A DNA stretch of 64,000 nt from an uncultured Clostridia bacterium (lineage in GTDB: Bacteria; Bacillota; Clostridia; Oscillospirales; Acutalibacteraceae): positions 1 through 64,000 of the forward strand of contig CALCYI010000012.1 in the NCBI GenBank assembly GCA_937907605.1, in the 5' to 3' direction. A program made the position numbers and the translations under genes. Under the pieces are notes generated by a model, which did no database searches, was not told the DNA's origin, and saw only the letters and a list, made by a program, of their open reading frames with translations. Below, in pieces: positions 53,414 through 60,950 of this stretch. Numbering within the stretch: position 1 is the stretch's first letter; every line of letters starts with the position of its first letter.

Positions 53414-53839
53414 ATGGCTGACGAGAAAAAGGCTAAGAAGACTTCCGAAAAGAAGTCAGGCGAAAAAAAGGCTCGTAAAAACCCGTTCAAAGCAATCGGA
53501 GCTTTCTTCAAAAGCGTAAGAAGCGAGGGCAAGAAGGTTACATGGCCTAAGGCAAAAGAGGTATGGAAGAACACTCTCGTAGTTCTTGTAGTTATCCTTA
53601 TCGTAGGTCTTGCAATTTTCGGCGTTGACCGTCTCCTCTCTCTCGGTATGAAGGGTATCAAGCAGCTTGCTGAGTCAAAGACGACTACTTCTGCTGAAAC
53701 CACTACTCAGTCCGCGGCTGACGCGCTCAGCAGTCTCCTTGGCGGCGATACCGATACGTCCGAGGATACAAGCGAAGGTGAAACCGAAGCTGCAAGCGAG
53801 GCTGAAACAGAGGCAGATACGACCGAGGCTCAGGACTAA
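53414..53839 (+). CDS. secE: Preprotein translocase subunit SecE with long acidic tail
   Basis: 141 residues against about 60-75 in most firmicutes. A lysine-rich start, the SecE core (FKSVRSEGKKVTWPKAKEVWKN, residues about 33-54) and one membrane helix (about 55-75) are followed by a ~60-residue Thr/Ser/Glu/Asp-rich tail. Given the N-in orientation of single-helix SecE, the acidic tail would lie outside the membrane. The core is convincing; the tail's function is unknown. Confidence 0.92.
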   Translation: MADEKKAKKTSEKKSGEKKARKNPFKAIGAFFKSVRSEGKKVTWPKAKEVWKNTLVVLVVILIVGLAIFGVDRLLSLGMKGIKQLAESKTTTSAETTTQSAADALSSLLGGDTDTSEDTSEGETEAASEAETEADTTEAQD

Positions 53840-53865
53840 TTCTTATCTCGGACACGGAGGCTTAT

Positions 53866-54393
53866 ATGGAAGAAGCTAAATGGTATATTGCTCATACATT
53901 TTCCGGTTACGAAAATAAGGTAGCGAGCGACCTTAAGATTAAGGTTGAAAATCGGAACTTAACCGATTTAATTCAGGACGTCCGTATCCCGACCGAAACC
54001 GTCGTTGAGGTCAAGGAGGACGGAACGAAAAAAGAAATCGTAAGAAAGCTTTTCCCGAGCTATATTTATATCAAAATGGTAATGACGGATGAAACCTGGT
54101 ACGTTGTACGCAACACCAGAGGCTGCGCAGGCTTCGTAGGTCCCGAGGGCAGACCCGTTCCTCTCACCGAGGACGAGGTTAAAAGGGCGCTCGGCACCGA
54201 GGTAGTAAATATCGAAGTAGCGTACGAGGTAGGCGACGTGGTTAACGTTATCGACGGTCCGCTTGAGGGCTTCTCGGGCACCGTTGAGGAAATTGACGCC
54301 GCTAATAATTCCGTTCAGGTTATCGTTTCGATGTTCGGCAGGGACACGGCGGTAGATTTCGAGCTTGACCAGCTTGAAAAGGTCGAAGATTAA
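53866..54393 (+). CDS. nusG: Transcription antitermination/termination factor NusG
   Basis: 175 residues: NGN domain (KWYIAHTFSGYENKVASDL; FPSYIYIKMVM) and KOW domain (VGDVVNVIDGPLEGFSG). Couples RNA polymerase with ribosome or Rho. Between secE and rplK as in nearly all Firmicutes. Confidence 0.96.
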   Translation: MEEAKWYIAHTFSGYENKVASDLKIKVENRNLTDLIQDVRIPTETVVEVKEDGTKKEIVRKLFPSYIYIKMVMTDETWYVVRNTRGCAGFVGPEGRPVPLTEDEVKRALGTEVVNIEVAYEVGDVVNVIDGPLEGFSGTVEEIDAANNSVQVIVSMFGRDTAVDFELDQLEKVED

Positions 54394-54454
54394 ATTCAGT
54401 AATTCGCAGTGCAAACTGCTTTTACCATAGGGTACTATTTATAGTATTTTATGA

Positions 54455-54489
54455 GTGGGAGGAGCGCAAAGCGCTTCGCCAATTACCAC
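54455..54489 (+). promoter_or_regulatory. L1/L11-type mRNA leader motif, upstream of rplK
   Basis: GTGGGAGGAGCGC ... ATTACCAC: outer GTGG/CCAC pairing around an internal GCGCAAAGCGC hairpin, just before the rplK ribosome site. A second copy of the GTGGGAGG...ACCAC pattern precedes rplA, so both may be L1-binding autoregulatory sites. Confidence 0.5.
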
Positions 54490-54510
54490 ATTTTTAGGAG
54501 GAAAAATATT

Positions 54511-54936
54511 ATGGCTCAAAAGGTAGTAGGTTTAATTAAACTTCAAATCCCTGCAGGCAAGGCTACTCCGGCTCCCCCGGTAGGTCCTGCTCTCGGTCAG
54601 CACGGTGTAAACATCGTAGCATTCACTAAGGAATTCAACGACAGAACCAAGAACGATGTTGGTATGATTATCCCCGTTGTTATCACTGTTTACGATGACC
54701 GTTCATTCACATTCATCACTAAGACACCGCCCGCAGCAGTTCTTATTAAGAAGGCTTGCGGAATTGAGACTGCATCAGGAGTTCCGAACAAGAACAAGGT
54801 TGCAACAATCTCAAAGGCTGACGTTCAGAAGATTGCCGAGACTAAGATGCCCGACCTTAATGCTGCTTCTCTTGAAGCTGCGATGTCAATGGTCGCAGGT
54901 ACAGCTCGCAGCATGGGTATAGTAGTAGAAGACTAA
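54511..54936 (+). CDS. rplK: 50S ribosomal protein L11
   Basis: 141 residues, full-length. N-terminal IKLQIPAGKATPAPPVGPALGQHG with the proline hinge, C-terminal rRNA-binding domain. The ATG at 54511 has AGGAGG 10 nt upstream; an in-frame ATG at 54451 lies before the leader motif and is rejected. Confidence 0.97.
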   Translation: MAQKVVGLIKLQIPAGKATPAPPVGPALGQHGVNIVAFTKEFNDRTKNDVGMIIPVVITVYDDRSFTFITKTPPAAVLIKKACGIETASGVPNKNKVATISKADVQKIAETKMPDLNAASLEAAMSMVAGTARSMGIVVED

Positions 54937-54943
54937 TTCCCTT

Positions 54944-54970
54944 GTGGGAGGAAAAATCCGATTTAACCAC
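54944..54970 (+). promoter_or_regulatory. L1-type mRNA motif, upstream of rplA
   Basis: GTGGGAGGAAAAATCC ... TTTAACCAC with outer GTGG/CCAC pairing, 15 nt before the rplA ATG. Same layout as the motif at 54455-54489. Confidence 0.45.
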
Positions 54971-54985
54971 TGGAGGTAATTTATA

Positions 54986-55690
54986 ATGAAACACGGAAAG
55001 AAATTTATTGAAAGCGCAAAGCTCATTGACAGAGCTAATTTATATACAACCGCGGAAGCTCTCGAGCTCGTTCAGAAAACGGCTACGGCTAAGTTCGACG
55101 AAACCGTAGAGGCTCACGTTCGTCTCGGCGTTGACTCACGTCACGCAGACCAGCAGGTAAGAGGCGCGGTAGTTCTTCCTAACGGAACAGGTAAGGACGT
55201 AAGAGTTGCAGTATTCGCTAAGGGCGATCTTGCTAAGGCTGCTGAGGAGGCAGGCGCCGACGTAGTAGGCGACGCTGACCTCGTTCAGAAGATTCAGGGC
55301 GGCTGGATGGAATTCGACGTAGCGGTTGCATCCCCTGATATGATGGGCTTCGTAGGCCGTCTCGGTAAAATCCTCGGTCCCCGTGGCTTAATGCCGTCAC
55401 CCAAGGCTGGTACCGTTACCCCTGACGTTGCAAAGGCTGTTAAGGAAGCTAAGGCAGGTAAGATTGAGTACCGTCTTGATAAGACTAACATCATTCACTG
55501 CCCGATCGGCAAGGTATCCTTCGGTACCGATAAGCTTCTTGAAAACTTTAATACCCTTCTTGACGCTATCATTAAGGCTAAGCCCGAGGCTGCAAAGGGA
55601 CAGTACATCAAGTCCTGCACAGTTGCGTCAACGATGGGCCCCGGCGTTAAAATCAATCCTAACAAGGTTGGTTCCGCCGCTGCGGAATAA
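54986..55690 (+). CDS. rplA: 50S ribosomal protein L1
   Basis: 234 residues, two-domain L1 of the stalk base. Core GRLGKILGPRGLMPSPKAGT is intact. Follows rplK by 49 nt. In most Firmicutes rplJ follows directly; here a terminator and a 1.6-kb accessory block intervene. Confidence 0.96.
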   Translation: MKHGKKFIESAKLIDRANLYTTAEALELVQKTATAKFDETVEAHVRLGVDSRHADQQVRGAVVLPNGTGKDVRVAVFAKGDLAKAAEEAGADVVGDADLVQKIQGGWMEFDVAVASPDMMGFVGRLGKILGPRGLMPSPKAGTVTPDVAKAVKEAKAGKIEYRLDKTNIIHCPIGKVSFGTDKLLENFNTLLDAIIKAKPEAAKGQYIKSCTVASTMGPGVKINPNKVGSAAAE

Positions 55691-55714
55691 AAAAAGCCCT
55701 GCGGGGCTTTTTTT
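55689..55714 (+). terminator. Terminator after rplA
   Basis: Short stem AAAAAGCCC / GGGCTTTTT with T7, right at the rplA stop codon. Ends the rpmG-secE-nusG-rplK-rplA transcript before the accessory block. Confidence 0.85.
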
Positions 55715-55715
55715 A

Positions 55716-55880
55716 ATGAAATAAATTCCTTGCGGAATTAATGAAATAAGGCTATGCCTTATGAAATAGCTACGCTATGAAATACGCTTGTGCGTATGAA
55801 TTTATTTTATTTCATATTTTGTTTTACAAAATATTTCATGATTCATCAGAATTATTTCATATTGCGTAGCAATATTTCAT
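55716..55880. repeat. ATGAAAT/ATTTCAT array alternating with small palindromes
   Basis: ATGAAAT occurs at 55716, 55741, 55761 and 55777 (variant at 55796), then its inverse ATTTCAT at 55809, 55833, 55854 and 55874. Between them sit different short palindromes: ATTCCTTGCGGAAT, AAGGCTATGCCTT, AGCTACGCT, ACGCTTGTGCGT, ATTTTGT..ACAAAAT, TGATTCATCA, ATTGCGTAGCAAT. The whole forms a large imperfect inverted repeat leading into the four-helix-bundle gene. Confidence 0.9.
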
Positions 55881-55913
55881 TTTAATAGCGATTACACTGA
55901 TGAGGTGAATTGA

Positions 55914-56258
55914 ATGAAAGATAATGTACTGATTGATTTATCAATGAGTTTTTCGGTGGAAACATTAAAGAAGGTTGAAGGAATAAAGGGGCATTATGCG
56001 CTTGTAAACCAGATTGAACGCTCGGCAACAAGTATTGGTGCTAATATTCACGAGGCAAATTATGCCCAGAGTAAGCCTGATTTTATATCGAAGCTGCAAA
56101 TAGCACTTAAGGAATCTTATGAAACGGAGTATTGGTTAAAACTGTTTTCAAAAGTGAATTATCTTGAAGCATCAACTGCAAAAGAATTGCTTAATAAATG
56201 CGGAACGATTCGCAGAATACTGATCGCTTCAATTAATACAGCTAAAAACAATAAGTAA
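55914..56258 (+). CDS. Four-helix-bundle protein (S23/TIGR02436 type), copy B
   Basis: 114 residues, all helical, with the family hallmarks LVNQIERSATSIGANIHEANYAQS-like segment (residues about 38-60, shown here only in part), FISKLQIALKES and ETEYWLKLF. It is clearly divergent from copy A at 30183-30542 and is associated with a different repeat family, the ATGAAAT array directly upstream. GAGGTG ribosome site. It sits between rplA and rplJ, an unusual place. Function unknown. Confidence 0.87.
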   Translation: MKDNVLIDLSMSFSVETLKKVEGIKGHYALVNQIERSATSIGANIHEANYAQSKPDFISKLQIALKESYETEYWLKLFSKVNYLEASTAKELLNKCGTIRRILIASINTAKNNK

Positions 56259-56265
56259 TAGATAA

Positions 56266-56308
56266 AATAAAGGAACTGTTTATTTTGAACAACAGTTCCT
56301 TTATTTCT
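56266..56308. terminator. Bidirectional terminator
   Basis: AAATAAAGGAACTG / CAGTTCCTTTATTT stem between the convergent four-helix-bundle and XRE genes, with A/T runs on both sides. Confidence 0.8.
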
Positions 56309-56498
56309 TGTATTCTGCAATATCCTCTAATTTACAGTTTAATATTTCACATAGAGTATTCAGGGTATAAGTGCTGACATTACCGTTTTTACGTAGCCTA
56401 TCAAGCTGTCCGTTGCTAATGTGATAATCCTTAATCAACTTGTACTGAGAAATATTCTTTTTTTTCATAGTTTTCCAAAGCTTATCATATACAATCAT
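56301..56498 (-). CDS. Small XRE/Cro-type regulator
   Basis: 65 residues forming a single helix-turn-helix of the HTH_26 type (LWKTMKKKNISQYKLIKDY; LNTLCEILNCKLEDIAEY). The ATG at 56498 with GGTGAG upstream is chosen over a longer frame that runs into the divergent promoter. It is divergent from the membrane-protein gene and probably controls it through a dyad in the shared promoter region. Confidence 0.8.
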   Translation of the reverse strand: MIVYDKLWKTMKKKNISQYKLIKDYHISNGQLDRLRKNGNVSTYTLNTLCEILNCKLEDIAEYKK

Positions 56499-56542
56499 TT
56501 TCTCACCGCCTACAGTTATTATTGTAGATTGATGTTCATATA

Positions 56543-56571
56543 TTGACAATTGACCGTATACGGGCTATAAT
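56543..56571 (+). promoter_or_regulatory. Promoter with dyad, divergent from XRE gene
   Basis: -35 TTGACA (56543-56548) and -10 TATAAT (56566-56571), 17-nt spacer, for the membrane-protein gene. The spacer contains the perfect dyad CCGTATACGG (56554-56563), a good candidate operator for the neighbouring XRE protein. Confidence 0.75.
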
Positions 56572-56622
56572 CATATTGTCCGAAAAGAGACAATGCATAA
56601 CTGAAGAGAGGGAGATGATATT

Positions 56623-57081
56623 TTGCTTTTTATAGTTATAGTTATGGTGCTCGGTTTGATAGCGGTGTTTTTTTTAGGATTAATGATGTTTTTCGGTGAA
56701 AATGATGTATTCAAATGGATGGTAATCATCGCGTTAGTACTTGGTGTTTTTGGAGCATATGGACTCCATGAATACAGAGAGAATGTAGACGAATACACGG
56801 AAAACATTCAGTATTATCAGGAACGGATAAATGATTTGAACGGCGAGAGGTATAGCGGAAATGGAAGATATGGCAATTATGGATTAGCGTATTCATACGA
56901 AACAAACGATAGCAAACACAAAATTTGGGATTATCAGAAGGAACTAAGGCGGTCAAAAGAAATGGCATGGATAGGTGGTATATCTTGCGTTTATGCAATT
57001 GTGATGTCAATTGTCTGCCCTATTCGATGGAAAAAAGACGAAGAATTATTGAAAAATAAGGAAGTTGAAACTTCCGATTAA
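56623..57081 (+). CDS. Uncharacterised membrane protein
   Basis: 152 residues with two N-terminal membrane helices (about 2-24 and 31-48), a charged, tyrosine-rich soluble loop with a probable coiled coil (about 50-110; EYRENVDEYTENIQYYQERI), and a third helix (about 115-135) followed by a cytoplasmic charged tail. Start is TTG with GGGAGATGA upstream. Not recognised. The XRE-regulator/membrane-protein pair looks like a small accessory cassette. Confidence 0.7.
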   Translation: MLFIVIVMVLGLIAVFFLGLMMFFGENDVFKWMVIIALVLGVFGAYGLHEYRENVDEYTENIQYYQERINDLNGERYSGNGRYGNYGLAYSYETNDSKHKIWDYQKELRRSKEMAWIGGISCVYAIVMSIVCPIRWKKDEELLKNKEVETSD

Positions 57082-57088
57082 AAAACAC

Positions 57089-57117
57089 TTGACAAATTAT
57101 AGTAACTTGTATATAAT
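57089..57117 (+). promoter_or_regulatory. Promoter of rplJ-rplL
   Basis: -35 TTGACA (57089-57094), -10 TATAAT (57112-57117), 17-nt spacer, perfect consensus. This lets rplJL be expressed independently of the interrupted upstream cluster. Confidence 0.85.
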
Positions 57118-57120
57118 AAC

Positions 57121-57190
57121 AATGCTGTTCAACCAAAGACAGCAGGTATCGTAAGATGTAAGCGTAGCGCCTGCCGAGGAATGAGCATTA
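57121..57190 (+). promoter_or_regulatory. Ribosomal protein L10 leader
   Basis: The stretch AATGCTGTTCAACCAAAGAC ... CAGCAGGT ... GCCTGCCGAGGAATGAGCATT has the conserved kink-turn-type strings and closing AATGC/GCATT stem of the L10 leader RNA known from Firmicutes, through which L10(L12)4 represses its own operon. Confidence 0.87.
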
Positions 57191-57224
57191 TGTAAGTGAG
57201 TAATCACTGTTATTATGTAATGTC

Positions 57225-57262
57225 GTGCATTCCCATATTCTTTGGGAATGCACTTTTCTTTT
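57225..57262 (+). terminator. Attenuator in the L10 leader region
   Basis: Stem GTGCATTCCCA / TGGGAATGCAC with a TTTTCTTTT tail, between the L10 leader and rplJ: probably the regulated terminator. Confidence 0.82.
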
Positions 57263-57323
57263 GGATAGACAGCCTCAAAGTCCATACTTAGTATGGCGAA
57301 TAATTATGGAGGTAAAAAGCTAA

Positions 57324-57998
57324 ATGCCAAGTACAGTAGTTCTTGAACAGAAAAAGGCACAGGTTGCCGCTCTTTCAGACAGAATTAAGAATTCCTGCGC
57401 AGGCGTGGTAGTTGACTACAAGGGTATCAACGTTGCCGACGACACTAAGCTCCGTAAAGAGCTCCGTGAAGCAGGTATCGTTTATACAGTTGTTAAGAAT
57501 TCCATTCTTGCTCGTGCAGCCGAGGCAATCGGTATGGAGCTCGATAATTCCGTATATGAAGGCACAACGGCTATCGCAACAAGCGATGAGGATTATGTAG
57601 CAGCTGCTCGTATCCTTAACACCTATGCCGAAAAGCACGAGAATTTCAACATCAAGACAGGTTATCTTGACGGCGAAATTATCGACAACGCAAAGATTAT
57701 CTCTCTGGCTAAATTACCGTCAAGAGAAATTCTTCTTGCAACCGTATGCAACGCGTTCAATGCTCCTATTTCCGCTTTTGCCCGTGCAATTCAGGCAATC
57801 GTAGATAAGGGCGGCGTTGAGGCATGCGAACCCGCTGAGGCTCCCGCAGAGGAGACAGCAGCTGAGGAAGCACCTGCAGCAGAGGAGACCGCTCCCGCCG
57901 CAGAGGAAGCACCCGCAGCTGAAGAAACAGCTCCTGTAGAGGAGGCTCCCGCTGAGGAAGCTCCCGCAGAGGCACCTGCTGAGGAAGCAGCAGAATAA
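57324..57998 (+). CDS. rplJ: 50S ribosomal protein L10 with extended acidic tail
   Basis: 224 residues; the normal L10 part ends near residue 170. N-terminal rRNA-binding domain (KKAQVAALSDRI; VVDYKGINVADDTKLRKELREAG) and the L7/L12-binding helix (NAPISAFARAIQAIVDK) are present. The extra ~55 residues are an Ala-Pro-Glu repeat (EEAPAAEETAPA type). Ribosome site GGAGG. Confidence 0.95.
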   Translation: MPSTVVLEQKKAQVAALSDRIKNSCAGVVVDYKGINVADDTKLRKELREAGIVYTVVKNSILARAAEAIGMELDNSVYEGTTAIATSDEDYVAAARILNTYAEKHENFNIKTGYLDGEIIDNAKIISLAKLPSREILLATVCNAFNAPISAFARAIQAIVDKGGVEACEPAEAPAEETAAEEAPAAEETAPAAEEAPAAEETAPVEEAPAEEAPAEAPAEEAAE

Positions 57999-58035
57999 TT
58001 AATTTTAAATTATCATTTTTACGGAGGAAATAAAA

Positions 58036-58413
58036 ATGGCAGCAGAAAAGATTACAGCAATCATTGAAGAGCTTAAAACTCTTACCGTTCTTGAGCTTTC
58101 AGAGCTCGTTCATGCAGTAGAAGAAGAATTCGGCGTAAGCGCTGCAGCAGCAGTAGCAGTAGCAGCTCCCGCAGAGGGCGGCGCAGCAGCTGAGGAAGCT
58201 AAGACCGATTTCGACGTTATCATCACATCAGCAGGCACCCAGAAGATCGCTGTTATTAAGGCAGTTCGTGAGGCTACAGGCCTTGGTCTTAAGGAAGCTA
58301 AGGCAGTTGTTGACGGTGCTCCCGCTCCTGTTAAGGAAGGTATCCCGCAGGCTGACGCTGAGGCTCTTAAGGCAGCTCTTGAAGCAGCTGGCGCAACTGT
58401 TGAGCTTAAGTAA
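58036..58413 (+). CDS. rplL: 50S ribosomal protein L7/L12
   Basis: 125 residues: N-terminal dimerisation domain, Ala/Gly hinge and the C-terminal domain (IAVIKAVREATGLGLKEAKA). The stalk protein that recruits translation GTPases. Confidence 0.97.
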   Translation: MAAEKITAIIEELKTLTVLELSELVHAVEEEFGVSAAAAVAVAAPAEGGAAAEEAKTDFDVIITSAGTQKIAVIKAVREATGLGLKEAKAVVDGAPAPVKEGIPQADAEALKAALEAAGATVELK

Positions 58414-58439
58414 TTTAGCTTACATTACCATAATTAAAA

Positions 58440-58476
58440 TAAAACGGTTCACAGATTTCTGTGAACCGTTTTTATT
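58440..58476 (+). terminator. Terminator of rplJ-rplL
   Basis: Stem AAAACGGTTCACAGA / TCTGTGAACCGTTTTT with T-run. Confidence 0.9.
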
Positions 58477-58486
58477 ATTGTTTTAT

Positions 58487-59449
58487 TTATCCAACCGGGT
58501 GAACGTTGCACTTGTCGTAGAATTCCTTGGAGCAGGGGAAGTCGCACCTGTAATCAACTACTGCTGACATTGATTTATCGTGAACGACTGCAATGCTGGC
58601 GTGAATGATATTAACATATACGTGCATATCGTAATGCGCTTCAACAACCTCGCCGGACTTGGTGTCGATAGTGACTATTGCAGTTCCGCCCTTGTACTTA
58701 ACCTTGCAGTTTTCCTCGGTTGTGCCGCTTGCCCAGCTGAATGCGTCAACCGCGTCAACAACAGCGCCGAGGTCGTTAAGGGAGGTGAACATTCTTCCCT
58801 GTGCGTCCATACCTACCCTTGACATTTCAACCGTTTTAGGTTGCATTGAAATCGTGATAGTACCGTCGCCGTTATCCTTTACGCTTGCGGTTACGAGGTC
58901 TTCCGCCTGTACTCTGCAGGTCTTAAGGCTCTCGCCCTTTTCGTCGTTGTCGTTTTCGGGCTCGCGCGCGTTACAGGGCTGGAGTCCGCCGATGGTCGGC
59001 TTGTAGAGTGCTCCGAGAAGCTGCGGTACAAGCTTATCAAGTACTGCGTTGGATTTACCCTCAACCTTAATGTCGGTAATTGTTATTTCCTTTTGGTCGG
59101 CAAAGGCGTACATTTCAACAACCTCGCCGTCCTCGTTTTTATACATCGCGGTCTTTGCTTTGGTTTTGTTGTAAGCGTCGGAGTAGTATTTTACAACGTC
59201 GTCGATTGAGCCAAATTCAATACCGCCGTAGTTGCCGGCAATAAATTCGTCGATAACGGGCGGGTCGTCCTCGGAGTCAACGTCCGTATTAGTCACGTCA
59301 GCCGTTTTGTTCCATTCGCCTGAGCGCACGTCGGAAATACCCTTCATCGTCATATCCCATATGTAGCCGACCTTAGCGCAGCCCGTAAGGGAGAACACAA
59401 GCGCAAATACAAGTGCGATACAGATAAGCGCCTTAATAACTCTTTTCAT
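58487..59449 (-). CDS. Predicted lipoprotein
   Basis: 320 residues with an N-terminal lipoprotein signal (hydrophobic segment, lipobox SLTGC near residue 25). The rest has no recognised domain; about residues 70-130 mention a repeated pattern around YYSDAYNKTKAKTAMYKNED, and the C-terminal half is beta-rich (GGTAIVTIDTKSGEVVEAHY). ATG at 59449 with GAGGTG upstream. Resembles small extracellular binding lipoproteins of Clostridia; function unknown. Confidence 0.75.
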   Translation of the reverse strand: MKRVIKALICIALVFALVFSLTGCAKVGYIWDMTMKGISDVRSGEWNKTADVTNTDVDSEDDPPVIDEFIAGNYGGIEFGSIDDVVKYYSDAYNKTKAKTAMYKNEDGEVVEMYAFADQKEITITDIKVEGKSNAVLDKLVPQLLGALYKPTIGGLQPCNAREPENDNDEKGESLKTCRVQAEDLVTASVKDNGDGTITISMQPKTVEMSRVGMDAQGRMFTSLNDLGAVVDAVDAFSWASGTTEENCKVKYKGGTAIVTIDTKSGEVVEAHYDMHVYVNIIHASIAVVHDKSMSAVVDYRCDFPCSKEFYDKCNVHPVG

Positions 59450-59498
59450 TACTTTCACCTCTTGTGTCTACTATACACCATTAGACCGAAAAGGTCAA

Positions 59499-60890
59499 TT
59501 AATAATATTTCCTGAACGGCAGGAGCATATATACGGTCATTATTACCCATACCGCACCGAATATAATTGCGCTCATTTTAAACCACGGTATTTCGTGCAG
59601 CATATCCTTCACGCCGTCTGCGCCGAAGAGGATGAACGAGATTAGTCCGCCGATAAGTATGAATAACGGTATAGCGATTATTAATGCGATAATTGCAGTA
59701 AGCAAGCCTGTTATTAATGCTTCGGGCAGTGAAACACTGACGCCGTCATTAGTAAATACCGCCTTCTTTTCCTCCTTGGTGAGCTTTTCCTGCTGCGCCT
59801 TTTTAATAGCAATTTTTACGTAATTGTCTATATCCTGACGGATTTCATTGTTTTCGTCAAAAAGGTCAGAGCTGAGTTCAGCACATACGCGCTTTGTCTT
59901 ATCGCGGAACATACAGGAATAGATATCGCCGATATCTTCGTTTTCTTTAAGCTCTCTTGTGCCGCAAAAACACTTAATCCTTGTTAAATCGTCAATATAT
60001 CTTTCTCCAAAATACAGATAGAACGCATGGCGCTTTTTGCCCTTGAGCTCGGTTTTGATATACTCGGGATATGCACCCTTGTAGCCGTTTTCCGCCATAA
60101 GCGCGTTAATTCTTTCACGCATTAGAAGCATTTTTTCGTCAGGGGCATTCTCGGGCGGATAACCCTCCTGACTTTCCATAATTTTATCAAATAACTCACG
60201 CCATACATTCTCATATTTTGCATTATTTAGCTGCTCTGCAAAACGGTCTGTGCGCTTGATACGCAGTCTTTCGTCAGCTTCCGTTTCAATTTTTTCAAGC
60301 CGCTTCGCCGCCTCCGAAAAACCGTGTTTAATGAATAACTCCTTTAATAATGGAAAGCGTTGATTATCCGATAGATGATCCAGTCTGTAAAGCTCCGTAA
60401 GGAGCGGTATAAACGCAGTTTCACGCTCATTACAGCAGTCGGGAAAAATATCATATTTGTTCGCAATTTCCCACGCAAGCGTAAAAAGGTTATTCCACGG
60501 CTTTAAACCGAAATTAATAAGATTTGGTTTATGTATTCTGCACTCAATTTCAGCGTCGGTAAAGGAAATAGTGAGCTTGTCGTTTCTTTTCTCGCCATCT
60601 TCGGCGTAGTCATAATAATCCGCGTCTAAAAAGTATTTTCCGTTTTCCTTGCGAATGTTAACGTTTTCCGAATAGATTTCAATCTCACTTATGTCGACTG
60701 AGTATTCGGCATTTTTAAGGATGAGTATTTTTTTCATAACGCCGTTATAGAAAATATTAATTTTTAAATTTCCGTTTTCGGCTTGAATATCATATCCGTC
60801 AAGGTAAAAACCGTTGTGCTCTATCTGCTCAAAAGCCTTCCGCACCTCAGCGGAAAAATCATTCAGTATTAATAACATTAATGTGTCCAT
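59499..60890 (-). CDS. Uncharacterised membrane protein
   Basis: 463 residues. Residues about 25-135 are a charged beta-rich domain (IKINIFYNG; EIEIYSENVNI); about 150-370 are helical with a C-x-C segment (KCFCGTREL) and a conserved-looking YIDDLTRIKCF; residues about 385-463 hold two to three membrane helices. No signal peptide, so the large part is probably cytoplasmic. The ribosome site is weak (GAGAATAAAAA), so an internal start at the ATG four codons later is possible. Not recognised. Confidence 0.65.
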   Translation of the reverse strand: MDTLMLLILNDFSAEVRKAFEQIEHNGFYLDGYDIQAENGNLKINIFYNGVMKKILILKNAEYSVDISEIEIYSENVNIRKENGKYFLDADYYDYAEDGEKRNDKLTISFTDAEIECRIHKPNLINFGLKPWNNLFTLAWEIANKYDIFPDCCNERETAFIPLLTELYRLDHLSDNQRFPLLKELFIKHGFSEAAKRLEKIETEADERLRIKRTDRFAEQLNNAKYENVWRELFDKIMESQEGYPPENAPDEKMLLMRERINALMAENGYKGAYPEYIKTELKGKKRHAFYLYFGERYIDDLTRIKCFCGTRELKENEDIGDIYSCMFRDKTKRVCAELSSDLFDENNEIRQDIDNYVKIAIKKAQQEKLTKEEKKAVFTNDGVSVSLPEALITGLLTAIIALIIAIPLFILIGGLISFILFGADGVKDMLHEIPWFKMSAIIFGAVWVIMTVYMLLPFRKYY

Positions 60891-60918
60891 TTTTTATTCT
60901 CTCAATTCCTAAATAATA

Positions 60919-60950
60919 ACGGGGTAAGCTGTGCTCACCCCGTTTTGCTT
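60919..60950. terminator. Bidirectional terminator after iolE
   Basis: AACGGGGTAAGC / GCTCACCCCGTTTT stem between the uncharacterised membrane gene and the iolE stop codon. Confidence 0.75.
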
